DNA of 64,000 nt from Lytechinus variegatus (GCF_018143015.1 NC_054743.1:64075244-64139243), one strand, 5' to 3'; counted from the stretch's first letter, positions 17,777-38,801 are shown. Numbers and translations are program-made. The notes: generated by a model not told the origin, from the sequence alone.

Positions 17777-18755
17777 ATGTTGACAGCGTCTACCAATGGA
17801 ACATCGTCGCCGACTTGGTCGTGGGATGCGATTGATTGGGACGATTGGCACACACTGCTTTAGTTAGTTCCTGCATGTTTAGGATGTCTTGGTAACCTAG
17901 TGGTTATGGCTATCCTGTTTCCACGAAAGTCACAGAATAGATCTACAGATACCCTGATCGGCCATCTTGCTGTGGCCGACTTTCTAACATCAGTGTTTCT
18001 TCTGCCAATCCCTTCGGTTAGGAATGTACCTCAGAGCTGGGCTGGGTTCTTATATTGTGGCTTCATAGATACACAGAGCTGCCGTCTGGTCTGCATCTTC
18101 TCCTCGATTTACATACTCGTCGTTATCTGTTGCGATCGCTACGTTGCTGTTGTCTACCCTCTGCAGTTCAATCGTTGGCTAACGAGAGGGCGCTAGCTGC
18201 ACCTTGTCCATTGCTCTCACTTGGCTGGTATCCTCAGTAGGCCAATTCACAACGACTTTCACCAGTCTGGATATATCAAAGAGCGTTTGCAGGTTGTCGT
18301 CAGGGTATTATAGTCGGGTCATCGGTGGTTCTCTGAATTTCTTTTTTGTTTTCGCTTTACCCGCCCTGGTCATGCTCACATCACAACTAATCGTTGCCCA
18401 TAAGTTGCTCCGGAAGTCCCGACGTTTCAACTCCGCAAAGAATGGCCCATCTGATATCCCTTCCTTCCACTTGGTCGCACGACGGAAGGTGCTGAAGATG
18501 ACGGCCATCGTAGTCGCCATATTTGTGACCACCGTTGGCCCCAACCAAACAAGTTACTTCTGCTACAACGTCGGGATTGTGCCTCGGGAATACCTATCGG
18601 GAGAGTTTCATCGCTTCACGTTTCTTCTCGCTTGCTACAACTCGTGTGCCAACCCATTTATATACGCCTCACAGAACAAGAAGTTCAGGGAAGCATTTTT
18701 GAACATGTGGACGATATGGAAATGGCCCCAGTCTCGTGACCTTCCTATATTTTAA
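17777..18755 (+). pseudogene. Intronless rhodopsin-class (class A) GPCR, broken
   Basis: A seven-helix receptor on one exon. From ATG 17777 the frame reads an N-terminus with one glycosylation site (NGT), then meets TAG at 17861-17863 as helix 1 begins. It continues in frame through the helix 1 motif GNLVV, helix 2 LAVADF and the helix 3 end CDRYVAVVYPL, and stops at TAG 18194-18196 in intracellular loop 2. The rest (helices 4-7) runs one base out of frame to TAA 18753-18755, with helix 6 (TAIVVAIFVTTVGPNQ, lacking the usual CWxP) and helix 7 NPFIYA. So there is one nonsense codon and one frameshift in about 325 codons, while all helices are otherwise preserved. That means recent loss, or two sequence errors. 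Large families of single-exon rhodopsin-class receptors are known in sea urchins. The ligand is unknown. Confidence 0.85.
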
Positions 18756-19321
18756 ACACTTATCATAATCGGATTAATACTTTCTGTTCCAGTGTTACGA
18801 ACATTATCCAGGACTAAATTTTGTTCGCTATGTAGTACTTAAAGAATAATCTTTAAACTTGAGATTTACCCATTTAGGAAGGAAACTATTCCCGACCATG
18901 TTCGTAAAGTATCAAAGAGTACCGTATACTGTATTTTTGATATTTTTATTAAATGATTTACATTCTCTGGTATAAACCCCTATCATTCTCAAAAGGAATA
19001 ATAATCCATATAGAATCATAACATTAATAACTGTATCAATTAATTTTCATACCTGGTATGCTTTCTAATACGATCTGCCAAGTGGCATACGAAACATTTT
19101 ATAAACCATGCAGGAATGTAAACATTTCTGTACAAAAAAATGTTGGCCATCCGCAGTGTGATCGGGGGGGGGGGGGGCTTTGGACGAAAGGTTGGGTCAG
19201 TCGCGTCAACGCGATGCGACGCTACCCACCCTTCCGGTACACACCGTTGAGGTCTTATCACAATGATATGAAGAAAGAAGACAGCTAGAGAGAGAGAGAG
19301 AGAGGGGGGGGGGGGTGATCG
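18756..19321. other. Downstream of GPCR pseudogene, no gene seen
   Basis: AT-rich DNA with poly(G) runs near 19165 and 19306 and a short GA tract near 19290. Nothing else recognised. Confidence 0.5.
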
Positions 19322-19602
19322 ACCGATCTCTGAGGTGCCGGTGACCGCTCGACAGCCTTTGATCCAACGAGTTCAAGTTTTGACCTGTTTCTGTTTATGG
19401 TAACTCAGGTAGGAACTAGGAAGAACAGCGTTTTGCTGGTAAACGCCAAGCTGGTATATAATATACATTTTACATCAAGTTTCAGTCATAGTGGCTGACG
19501 TAGACGACAGATATTATAGTGAAGACAATGGCAGAGTAGGGATTTGAACTCTCAACCTTGCGATTATGAGTCCATAGCTCTAACCACTGGACCACACGAC
19601 CC
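19322..19602 (-). mobile_element. Composite tRNA-derived SINE, copy 1 (minus orientation)
   Basis: The minus strand starts with a tRNA-like head at 19602-19530 (GTGGTCCAGTGGTTAGAGC as A box, CAT at the anticodon place, GAGTTCAAATCCC as B box). A body follows with 'gtcgtctacgtcagccacta' and 'ccagcttggcgtttaccagc'. The far end, 19322-19383, is a worn second tRNA-like segment pointing the other way (plus strand, GAGTTCAAG as B-box remnant). The head cannot form an acceptor stem, so it is not a tRNA gene. Confidence 0.7.
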
Positions 19603-19886
19603 GTGTGGACCTAAATTGATTACGTCGGCGCCCGGACGGCGACCACCCGGGCAACGAGCGTATTTAGGGCAGCGAGTGAAAAGTGAGCAGGCGCCACCAG
19701 AAATTCAATTCCGCGCCAAATCTTGAGCAACGACCAAGCGATACCCAAACCAGTGGTGCCCGGACGGCCGCCGTTCGGTGCCCGGGCGAAATAGGCTAAA
19801 AACTCGCCGCCAGATCGCCGAGCACGCTAATTTTGGGGGTCGCGACCTTAGCAAATGTGTTGACTGGGGATTGATGCCTTGTCAAA
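19603..19886. other. Spacer between the two inverted composite SINEs
   Basis: GC-richer than its surroundings. It carries 'gcccggacggcgaccacccg' and a partial repeat of it (gcccggacggccgccgttcg) near 19749, perhaps an old short duplication. No gene. Confidence 0.5.
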
Positions 19887-20222
19887 GGGTCGTGTGGTCC
19901 AGTGGTTAGAGCATTGGACTCATAATCGCAAGGTTGTGAGTTCGAATCCCAACTCTGCCATTGTCTCCACTTTGATAAAAAGGCCCGAGAGTGATATCTG
20001 TCGTCTATAACGTCAGCCACTATGATTGATTTACCTAGACGTAAACGTTTCATAGGTAATTGGTTATATGCCAGCTTGGCATTTACCAGCAAAAAATGCT
20101 GTCCTGCCGAGTTCCTACGGGAGTTACCACAAACAAACAGGACGCTAGGCCATGGTGGGATTCGAACACACGACCCTCTGATTACAAGGCGAGAGTCAGA
20201 ACCGCTACACCACGGCGCTCCC
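19887..20222 (+). mobile_element. Composite tRNA-derived SINE, copy 2 (plus orientation)
   Basis: Plus-strand head at 19887-19960 matches copy 1 (CAT at the anticodon place, GAGTTCGAATCCC B box). The body is shared with copy 1. The right end, 20222-20152 on the minus strand, is a second tRNA-like head (GTGGTGTAGCGGTT A box, TGT at the anticodon place, GTTCGAATCCC B box). Two internal pol III promoters therefore face each other across a 336-base unit. Neither head has a pairing acceptor stem. Confidence 0.75.
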
Positions 20223-20473
20223 ACTCAAAATATCATCAGAATATAAATTATTCTTTAAAGTATTGAAATCTATGAAATTCCCCCTTTTCGTGATACAGGG
20301 AGCAGTGGAGAATTTTACATATTTATCGGACCTTAATGTAGTCCTATGATTCTTTGACGGATTGGCCCTCTATCAGATTTGACTGTCCATTGTCAACAGT
20401 CCATAGCTTGAAAACCAGTCACATAATAGACACTGACTCCAAATCGATTAATCGACTGATGGTTCTGCAATGC

Positions 20474-20552
20474 GGAGTTGCAGTGACCGAGTTGTCTGAG
20501 GTGCTCGACTGTACATGCAAAGTCCGGGGTTCGATCCCGGCCGCGCGAGGGA
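20474..20552 (+). repeat. tRNA-Leu-like SINE head
   Basis: A box TGACCGAGTTGTCTGAGG (leucine-tRNA style) and a perfect B box GGTTCGATCCC. The 5' and 3' ends do not pair as an acceptor stem, so it is a SINE promoter region and not a tRNA gene. Its family differs from the neighbouring composite SINEs. Confidence 0.55.
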
Positions 20553-20841
20553 TGCTCTTTTATCCTGTATTCAAATAAATAGAAATGCTATACGCATTCC
20601 TGTTAACTAGGTGTGCCTTTGTTTAAAGAAAAAATGGTTGGCATACTATTGGTCAGTCTGAAGTCGCGCTTTCACAGGTGTGACGGTATCCCTTGTTGTA
20701 TAGAGGCCGCACGTAGTACAGATGCTAGACTTGCAATCAGACATAATTATCTTAAAAAGAAATCAAACGCAATTCGATTTTCAACCAATCAGAGGTCTTT
20801 GAAGAACTTTCGTTCAACGGAATTCTTTACGGAGCGTGGCC

Positions 20842-21119
20842 CTGGGTCCCGTCTCACAAACAGTTACGATAGATCCAATCAATCACAGCTATGGAACACC
20901 AGCAATAATGTCCCCATCTAAAACAAATGTTTGTTCAAAATATTTTCTAGATATGATGTATATTCCTACATTCATCGTTCTCTTCAAGAGTCAGTGTGCT
21001 TCTTTGTGTTAACAAAGGTCGTTGTGCAAATTTTATATATGAAAAATTATGACAATGAGGGATTTCCATATACACTTGAGGTTGATCGGATCAATCGTGA
21101 CTCTTTGTTAGACGGGCTT
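20842..21119. mobile_element. MITE with GGGTCCCGTYTYAC ends, copy 1
   Basis: Left end GGGTCCCGTCTCACAAACAG with 'gttacgatagatccaatcaatc'-type sequence next to it. The right end is the inverted counterpart (GATCAATCGTGACTC, then GACGGGCT). It matches 36047-36332 in layout, and the hairpin at 59193-59229 belongs to the same family. Non-coding. Confidence 0.65.
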
Positions 21120-21535
21120 TGTCGGTTTCCTGTTGCATAACAGACGGTTGGACAATTGAATACTTCAAAATATTTTATTTCAGATGTGCAGGAAGGACGA
21201 TTTTGTCAATTTCGTCTCATCTTTATCATAGCATAGTAAGAACGATGAAGCTAATTATATGGTAATTAGTGGACGAATGCAATGCAGAATCCACATTGAA
21301 ACCCGAACAAATTATGCTTTATAAAAAGCTAAAAACAAATACATTTTCGAGATTGTGTCTCATATCGTTGATTCATGTAAATATTTTACCATTTCCCGGT
21401 ACATTAATGCACTGAGAGATTAAAGTAATTCCTTGACTTTTATTTGTTTCTTTTTAAAATTTACGTGGCATGTATCCTTTTTTTCTGTGTTAAAAGGCCC
21501 ATCAATATCCTTCTTATTGATTCTAACTGACCTTT
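21120..21535. other. Intergenic DNA, no gene seen
   Basis: AT-rich, with no family recognised. Confidence 0.5.
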
Positions 21536-22152
21536 TTAAATGACAAGTCCACCCCAACAAAAACTTGATTTGAATAAAAAGAGAAAAATTCAACAAGCAT
21601 AACACTGAAAATTTCATCAAAATCGGATGTAAAATAAGAAAGTTATGACATTTTAAAGTTTCGCTTCATTTCACGAAACAGTTATATGCACATCTCGGTC
21701 GGTATGCAAATGAGGAACTGATGAGATCACTCACTCACTATTTCTTTTGTATTTTAGTATATGAAATATGAAATATTTTATTTTTTCTCTTCATTGTCAT
21801 GTGAAATGAAGTTTCATTCCTCCCTGAACACGTGGAATTCCATTATTTTAACATTTTGTGCTTCAGGCAAGGAGGTCCTAATCATCAAATTCGTAAAAAT
21901 TGAAATATTGTATAATTCAAACAATAAAAACAAAAGAAATAATGAGTGAGTGACATCATCGACTCTCTCATTTGGATGTAACTGGCTCGTTCATATTTTG
22001 TTAAAATATTTTGTTAAAAATAAGCGAAACTTTGAAATGTCATAACTTTCTTATTTTACATCCGATTTTTATGAAATTTTCAGCATTGTGCTTGTCTGAT
22101 TTTTCTCTATTGATTAAAATCAACATTTTTCTGAGGTGGACTTGACCTTTAA
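21536..22152. mobile_element. MITE with AAGGTCAAGTCCACC ends, copy 1
   Basis: Long imperfect inverted arms. The left arm has 'gacaagtccaccccaac', 'ttcatcaaaatcggatgtaa' and 'agttatgacattttaaag'. The right arm repeats these in complement up to GGTGGACTTGACCTTTAA. About 617 bases, no coding sequence. The same family is at 28247-29494 and 59909-60482. Confidence 0.75.
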
Positions 22153-23199
22153 GTATTCCATAAACTATGATATCACACTATTATAGCTGCAAATAATTGC
22201 TTAGTATTGTCCATTGGCAGCTATCGCGGGGGCCAGAAGGACGCCCCTCCATTTTAAAATTGTGTACAGCATCTTACATGTCTTATGATAGTTGGTCGTC
22301 TCGTCACCCCCCTCCCTTAGATGGTCAAAAAAGGTTACGAAATCGCCGCCGTTGGTATTGTGTTTAGTATGAAGCATATTGCACCGGGAAATAAGTTTTA
22401 CCATTTATCACAAGCCACCATAGCCTTCCCATGTTTCCTTTCTGATGATAATCTTTGAACAATCACTTCCGGCAGCGTGTTTTCCTCTTATTGTTGTTTC
22501 CTGCAAAGGCAACTGTCTTTCCTGTTGTTGTTTGAATTGTTATCATGGAACTTAGATCACAGTAATATGGAAGTAAAAAAAAAGTGTGAGGGTGGGGCAA
22601 CTATCCCAATTCAATTTCAATTAATTTCAATCCAGTCAAAGCACACGGATAGCATTAGAAATGCATGTTTGTTTGTTTTGTTTTTGTTTACAAAGTCTCG
22701 GCTTCAGGGTACAAAATACAAATGTGACAGGAAGACCCAAATAGAATATTGCAATATTGCAAATATTGCATTGAGAACATCGACAAAAATTAATAAATGA
22801 ACAAAAAATAGGATAGATGCTCCCAAAATGTTTGAAAAATGAAAATGCAAACAACAACGCGAATTAAATCAAAATTTTCAGGTTGTTTTCAGATCCTTTT
22901 GATTTCCCTGCGCCCCCCCGCCCAAAAGAAACAAAATTGTTATGCCACTGTCCTGTAAGAAAAACGAGGGAAACAGGTTTTGGTTTTGTTTAATGTCACA
23001 TATCCGTGATAAGCACACACATCGTGACAAACGTTCTACCACAACACTCTCGTATTCACCTTCATTATATATACAATTCACCCTCTCAATATTGTTTTAG
23101 ATATTATAGGCTAAATTCAAACCTAGATATTTTGGAGGACGATTTAGATATGGAATAGTATTGAAATAAATTGGTATAATTGATACAATCGAAATGGGT
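22153..23199. other. Intergenic DNA, no gene seen
   Basis: Mixed AT-rich sequence with short open frames but no domain or motif I recognise. Confidence 0.45.
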
Positions 23200-23390
23200 C
23201 CCTAATTTCCTATCTTTTGCCACAAGATTGTTTGCGACTGTTTCTGAATCCATGTACCCCTTACTCCAAATAAACTCTAAAATTGATTGATTGATTGATT
23301 AGTTGGTTGACTGATTGATTCATCATTCATTGATTGACTGACTGATTGTTTCTTTGATTGACTGTTTGATTGATTGATGATTGGCTATGA
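23200..23390 (+). repeat. Possible LINE 3' end plus degenerate (GATT)n tract
   Basis: 'ccttactccaaataaactc' is followed by TTGATTGATTGATTGATT and a long imperfect GATT tract to about 23390. AATAAA followed by a four-base tandem tail is usual for CR1/L2-type LINE 3' ends. A free microsatellite after a chance AATAAA is equally possible. Confidence 0.35.
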
Positions 23391-24099
23391 TCGTGATTAT
23401 AATCTAGCTATCATTTATAATGTTGAACAGATTTTTTAATCAATTTGGTATGCATATCCATTTCAGAACTGATCGCAATTTATATCAATAATGCAACAAT
23501 CGTCTATTATGATCACGAAGGTATCGCAATTTACATTAATAATGCAACAATAATCGTCTATTATGGTCATGAACGTGATAATCTATTCAAAATTCAATTT
23601 TACTCATAAAAATCAAACTGAGAAGTGAGCAGGTCTTCTGAGATAATCAGGTGAACTGGAATCGAGGCCCGTTTCATGAATAACTTACGATTACAGTAAC
23701 CATGGTAACTGTCATTCTGCAGGTGTATACCAACTGAAATCTCGAATTTGATTGGATGCAGGGCTCTGCTACGACAGTTACTATAATGATAAGTAATTAT
23801 ATTACGTTATGGAACTGACCCATGATCTTGATAAACATATAAAAAAGGTCATTGAGATAATTTTGATATCATAATATTTGTGTTATCATTGCTGAATAAC
23901 AAATAATAACGAATGGGAAGCCGCTACGTCTTTGCATATCGGCCCAATTCACCAACAAAAATATCTACATTGATTAGACACTAACGGAGTAATCCATTGG
24001 TTAATATCCGGTTACATGACATTAATTTTGCTCTTGCGACAATATTGATCCGCTGTAAATTCCACGCACTAATGAATAATAAATAGATGAATAAATAAT
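23391..24099. other. Intergenic DNA, no gene seen
   Basis: Contains a short local duplication: 'atcgcaatttatatcaataatg' type at about 23473 and again at about 23524. Near 23665 is 'ggcccgtttcatgaataactt', resembling the ends of the GGGTCCCGT MITE family. No gene. Confidence 0.45.
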
Positions 24100-24330
24100 A
24101 TTGGATTTGTATAGCGCACGTATCCACCTTGCTAGGTGCTCAAGGCACTCCTGTATTACCAAGGCTAAGCTAGTCTACCAATTCCGGTGCTCACAGCTTT
24201 TAGAGGAATTACTTCCTGCCGGAACCCATTTACCTCACCTGGGTTGAGCGCAGCACAATTTTGGGCAAATTTCTTGCTGAAGGAAAACACCACACTCGTG
24301 GAATGACCAAATGCGATCCTCGATTTAACA
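24100..24330. repeat. SINE-like repeat, second full copy
   Basis: 'ggatttgtatagcgcacgta', 'cacctgggttgagcgcagca' and 'atttcttgctgaaggaaa' follow in the same order as at 7781-8035. No coding content. Confidence 0.6.
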
Positions 24331-24663
24331 ATATCATGAATATGCCCTATCCTAAAAAAAAAACCTAGCCCTATATCTTAGTCGAAATAAAAGCCCAGAG
24401 CAATTGTCCACGAAAGCAAATATCGTGTCACCAATATATATGTCATCGAAGTTGGAAGGGGGATGGGGTCTAAAATTGATCTTTTTTTGTAAGTGTATGA
24501 ATTAATCTTCGCTTATTTCCCCCTTTTCATCCACGACATTGCCAATATCGTAGGCATATACAAGCTGTAGATTTCTTAAAATTCAATTAAACAACAAGTT
24601 CATTTTCATGAAAAAATCGAGGTAATTAAAAATAAAACATTCTTTTGGAAGTGATTCGCCTGC

Positions 24664-25202
24664 CCTTTAAAGGATGGTCCAGGCTGGAGATATCTATATC
24701 TCAATAAATAGAGTAAAATTCACAAAGCAAAATGCTCAAAATTTGATAACAAATAACGAAGTTATTAATCCTAAAGATTTGCATTATTCCGGTAAAACAG
24801 TTCTAGGCATGTCTTATTAGGTTTAATCATTTTTTTTTCTACCAAGAACTAAAACAATTGGATTGACAACTGATTAAGTACATTATTTTTTCATTGCCTC
24901 AGCCTATTTCATCATAATGGAGACACATCATTTACCCATGTATGAAAAAATGAAACATTTATGATTTCATATAATAACACAAGAAAAGGGAAAGCGGAGA
25001 TGTGACATCGTCACCCCAGCTAATGAATTATTCATGACGATGTGCATATAACTATATTTTCACAAAATATTGACAAAATTTGAAATTCAATAACTTCGTT
25101 ACTTGTTATCCTATTTTGATGAAACTTTCATCATTTTGCTCCGTGAATTTTACTCTATTTATTCAGATATAAATATTTTGAACCCGGACCATCCCTTTAA
25201 AA
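24664..25202. mobile_element. MITE with TTTAAAGGATGGTCC ends, next to the gene C promoter
   Basis: Left end 'ctttaaaggatggtcc', right end 'ggaccatccctttaaa'. Matching inner arms ('gagtaaaattcacaaagcaaa' against 'gctccgtgaattttactct', and 'aacgaagttattaatcc' against 'aataacttcgttacttg'). About 539 bases, non-coding. Its right end is about 62 bases upstream of the TATA box of tubulin gene C. Confidence 0.75.
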
Positions 25203-25263
25203 CGCATCCCAAATCACCCCTTCCTGTTCCTGGCGTTGGTTAACCCCGGATGTTAAAAGTTAG

Positions 25264-25270
25264 TATAAAA
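25264..25270 (+). promoter_or_regulatory. TATA box of alpha-tubulin gene C
   Basis: TATAAAA about 195 bases upstream of the predicted ATG exon. A start near 25293-25298 (CTCACTT, pyrimidine-rich) would give a leader of about 170 bases. Confidence 0.6.
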
Positions 25271-25464
25271 CCTTGCGCCAGCCGATAAACCAAACTCACT
25301 TCTGATAATACTCAGCTTAGCTTCCACCACCCTCTTGCTTCTTGGTCCGCCCATCGAAGACGGCTCTGAGAAGACGCAGGAACTTTTATCCATCGAAAAT
25401 ATCAAAATAACCATCTTCTTCTTTTTCAATTCTTCTCAGTTGTTGAGTCTAAATATCCATCAAT

Positions 25465-35322
<9,858 letters not shown>

Positions 35323-35373
35323 ATATCCAGACGATCGGGACTATGTTTCCTGAAATTAATTATAAAAAAGCAA

Positions 35374-35379
35374 TTAAAA
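35374..35379 (+). promoter_or_regulatory. Candidate poly(A) signal of gene C (ATTAAA)
   Basis: ATTAAA 52 bases after the stop. A canonical AATAAA is much further on (36884-36889), so which one is used is open. Confidence 0.3.
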
Positions 35380-36046
35380 TTACTACAAATTTGATATCAA
35401 CCAATCAAATGCTATTATTTCATCAGCCTTTAACAGTTATCTTATCAAATATCAGGTTTTACAATTTTGTGAAACAAGACCCAATTGAAGTTCCATATTT
35501 CATTACTACTGCCTCGTCATGACATCATCTCAACAAAAAACTTTAAACTTTCTATTACCTGTCAATATACGTTCACCAGAATTTATTCTTGGGAAAGGTG
35601 GGAGGTATGATTGTTGAAATGTATGGATCAAAATGAAAGAGAGGGAGAAAAGCGGCCGAGCTGATAATGGATGCAAGGGGGGGGGGTAAATCAAATTAAA
35701 TTATAAGACATTATGCGTACTTTGGGTAAATAATATGTTTGTGAACTCACCACAATAAGACTGCTATTCCCAAATGATATCTTAAACAATTTTATGAAAA
35801 ATCAGGAGATATTTTTGTTTTCTATATGAATATTGTTATGATAAATGAGTCCAAATATTGTGATATTTCTGTGATTATGTTCTACTTAAATTATATGATC
35901 ATACTATATTTCTATCGATGATGATTGTATGATGTATAATCCTCTTGCTATGTTTCTTGCCAATGTCTTTCTTTGAGATTCTCTGGTTTAATTTGCTCTT
36001 TGCAAGCCTCGACTCTTAACAAACCCAAAACGTCAACCTGCGCTTC
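35380..36046. other. Downstream of gene C, no gene seen
   Basis: AT-rich with one G-run near 35680. It may be 3' UTR. Confidence 0.45.
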
Positions 36047-36332
36047 AGGGTCCCGTTTTACAATGAGTTACAAACTTACAATTGATCAGTTCAATCGTAA
36101 CTCTATGGAAATCCATCAGTGTCATAATTTTTTTTTCTACATGAAATTTGCACAATTTACTTTGTGAAGAACAAGATGCCGGGCAAGAAGCACACTGAAT
36201 TTTAGAGGAAACAATGGATGTATGAATATACATCATATCTAAAAAACATTTTGTATTTTAGATATCGAAGTTGCTTGCTTTCCATCGTTGTGGTTGATAT
36301 GATCAATCGTATAACTTTGTAAGACGGGCTCT
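36047..36332. mobile_element. MITE with GGGTCCCGTYTYAC ends, copy 2
   Basis: Left end GGGTCCCGTTTTACAATGAG, then a worn hairpin, 'gatcagttcaatcgtaactc'. Right end GATCAATCGTATAAC and GACGGGCT. Same layout as 20842-21119. Confidence 0.65.
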
Positions 36333-36883
36333 GGTGTCCACAACACACAGCTTCGCAATCATCGTAGAAGAATATCTTTAAGATTGATTGCATTGACTAC
36401 AATGAATAATCAATTGTTACAATAAGCGTACGTTTAATTGCTAATGTTTGTGTTACGTGACCCCGCTATTCACACCCCAACGAAGCCGATTCCAAACTAG
36501 TTTGTCTTTAAAAATAACGTCAAATCTTTGATCGGTTTGACGTCTGTATGGTTTGTGTGACTGTCACAGAAGGGCTGTGAACCTCTATGGAGTCTTACAC
36601 CCTCTCTTGAAAATGGTGAATTTGGTGAATGTGAATCCACCGAAAACAATTGTCAAAATCATTGTTTAGAATGTCCCAACATTTGGGCTGATTTTTTTTC
36701 CATTTTCATTTTTCTGTCGGATATACATTCCCCAATATATTTTGACCATTTCAAGAGTAACTTCTTTGCCATGTCATGAGTTAGGCTGCTTCATAGAGTG
36801 AAAAACCGAGACTCAATGAGGCTTATTTTGAATATATTCTATTGATTTATTGTTGCCATGTCTGTGTCAATGTCTGAATATCA

Positions 36884-36889
36884 AATAAA
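36884..36889 (+). promoter_or_regulatory. AATAAA downstream of gene C
   Basis: First canonical poly(A) hexamer noticed after gene C, 1.56 kb past the stop and beyond a MITE. It is a possible distal signal. Confidence 0.25.
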
Positions 36890-37009
36890 GTTGAGAAAAG
36901 AACTGTATTTCGAAGTGCATTAGTTTTTATTGCAAGTTTTCTGTAGGTGCCGACTCATCGATTGTGAAAATAAAAACGATTTACGACTGAAATCGACTGT
37001 GGATTAGGA

Positions 37010-37029
37010 GGTGCCGTGGCCGAGTGGTC
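37010..37029 (+). repeat. tRNA A-box remnant of a truncated SINE
   Basis: GGTGCCGTGGCCGAGTGGTC is a Leu/Ser-type tRNA 5' end with A box. No B box follows. A duplicated 'gtggtcataaataaa' comes next. Confidence 0.4.
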
Positions 37030-37095
37030 ATAAATAAATAAAAAAGTGGTCATAAATAAAACCCTGGTTTAATGTTGTGGTTTAAATGTGGAGAG

Positions 37096-38801
37096 CACTG
37101 GCGTAAATCCGTGTTGATGGGTGGGGGGATGACTGAAATACTATTTTGGCTTTTTGTGCAAACATGTTTTTAGATATGCAAGGTATTGTCATTGATATGT
37201 CCACAGTGGCGTGCCGTGAGTCACGGCATAGTGGGGCACCAGCAAAATTTTTAAATCACTGAGTGAGCGCGCGAAGCGCGCTCAGTTGCCAGTTATACTG
37301 ACCTAATAGAGACATTTTAAGGACAATGTCATTAAACGGATATGTATCTCACTGATCAAATAATGCGAGCGCGAAGCGGGAGCTGAATTTTTTTTATATT
37401 CACACCTAAAAAGGGACATTATAATCAAATTTGTGTAATCATGATAGGTACCTGTCTCGCGAAACAATGCGAACGCGAAGCGCGAGCTGAAATTTTTGTA
37501 TATTTTGACCCCAAACAGCGAGATTTTAAGGAATATATTTTAGGAATCCATTAAGAGTATGCATTTCTCACCGTCAGCATCTAATGCGAGTTCCATGCGC
37601 TTGCTGATTTTATCAAATTTACATCTGAACACATGAAACATTTTTGTAGTCATTGCAATCATGATTATCATATGCATCTCACTACTCAAATATTGCGAGC
37701 GCGAAGCGCGAGCTGAAAATTTAGATAATTCAGACCTGAAGTGGGGCATTCTAAGGTTTCTTGGTAGGAATTAACTAGGACCAGACGAATTTCATTAACC
37801 AAATGATGCGAGCGCGAAGCGCGAGCTGAAAATTTTTGATATTCAGATCAGAAGGGACATTTTAAGGACTGATTTTAGGAATTCATGAAGAGCAGACATA
37901 TCTCACCAATCCACTAATGCGAACGTTATCATGGACAGGAAATGTTTCATACATTTTCATACAAGACCTTAACATGGGGCAATCACTTTTTGATTCATGT
38001 AAAAGAAGCATACGCCACTACATAAAACAATGATAATTCAAGTGCTAAGAAATATATTTGGTTTATATTGACTTGAAAACGGGATGTTTTAGTACAACAG
38101 GTTTATATATCTCTTTAAACAAACAATGCGAGCACCAGAACAATGAAGACGTAGGCCCTGGGCAAATTATGTTTCATAAAGTTATGATAAAAATGTTTAT
38201 TATGTAATGTAACATAACAGAATAAAAATATATATAACATTTTGATGAATAATATTTTCTTATTTCCCACTACGTTTCTCTTCCTTTCTCCCTATTTTCT
38301 CCTTTCCCCCCTTTTCCCCGTTTTTTGTTTAGGGGAGGGGGATGTGCCCCCATGCCCCTCCCCCGTAGTTACCCCACTGTATGTCCATATGGCAAATACC
38401 CCTCCAACATATTATCTTTTTTTCCCCATGATGGTTAAATGGTTTTGTTAGAGATTACGTTAAAAATTGTTTCACCTTCCATCTTAATCCCTTCCCAAAG
38501 ACCCCAACATTGATGAATTGGAAGAAACGGGGGTTTCTTTTCAATGTTATAATAAGGACATAAATATTTCGTTTGGAAATGGTGAACTGGCTCTCTATTT
38601 GCATTTTATGATTCAATAATATTGTTTTATTTGTTAAGCGGGATTTTAGGAAGAATTTTCACCAATAAAACAATTATCTTGTGATTTTTTTTTCATTTCT
38701 TTCGTAAAAAGTGGGGGGATGTTTGTACAGGCCATCCACCCCTCCTCGAAAACTGGGGGGATATATCCCCCCATCCCCCCCCCGCGGGATTTACGCCAGT
38801 G
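37096..38801. mobile_element. Outer hAT-like element with 8-base target duplication
   Basis: Terminal inverted repeats CACTGGCGTAAATCC (37096-37110) and GGATTTACGCCAGTG (38787-38801) are perfect over 15 bases. Identical GTGGAGAG flanks lie at 37088-37095 and 38802-38809. An 8-base duplication and CA..TG ends fit the hAT superfamily. After removal of the inner element (37204-38379 plus one duplication copy) about 520 bases remain, without coding sequence. Confidence 0.85.
37204..38379. mobile_element. Inner hAT-like element with GCGAAGCGC unit array, copy 2
   Basis: Ends CAGTGGCGTGCC and CCCCACTG. Identical 8-base flanks TATGTCCA are at 37196-37203 and 38380-38387. Units start at about 37363, 37467, 37583, 37693, 37805 and 37916, roughly 104-116 bases apart, each with a form of 'gcgagcgcgaagcgcgagct'. 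Unit 3 is worn in the same way as unit 3 of the copy at 16110-17233, so the array was already like this in the source element. It sits inside the outer element. Confidence 0.88.

Noticed and set aside
19887-19960. Functional tRNA gene with CAT anticodon
   Set aside because: The A and B boxes are good, but the 5' and 3' ends do not pair as an acceptor stem, and the sequence runs on into a SINE body shared with 19322-19602.
20152-20222. Functional tRNA-Thr (TGT) gene on the minus strand
   Set aside because: The anticodon stem does not pair well and the unit is the distal end of the composite SINE.
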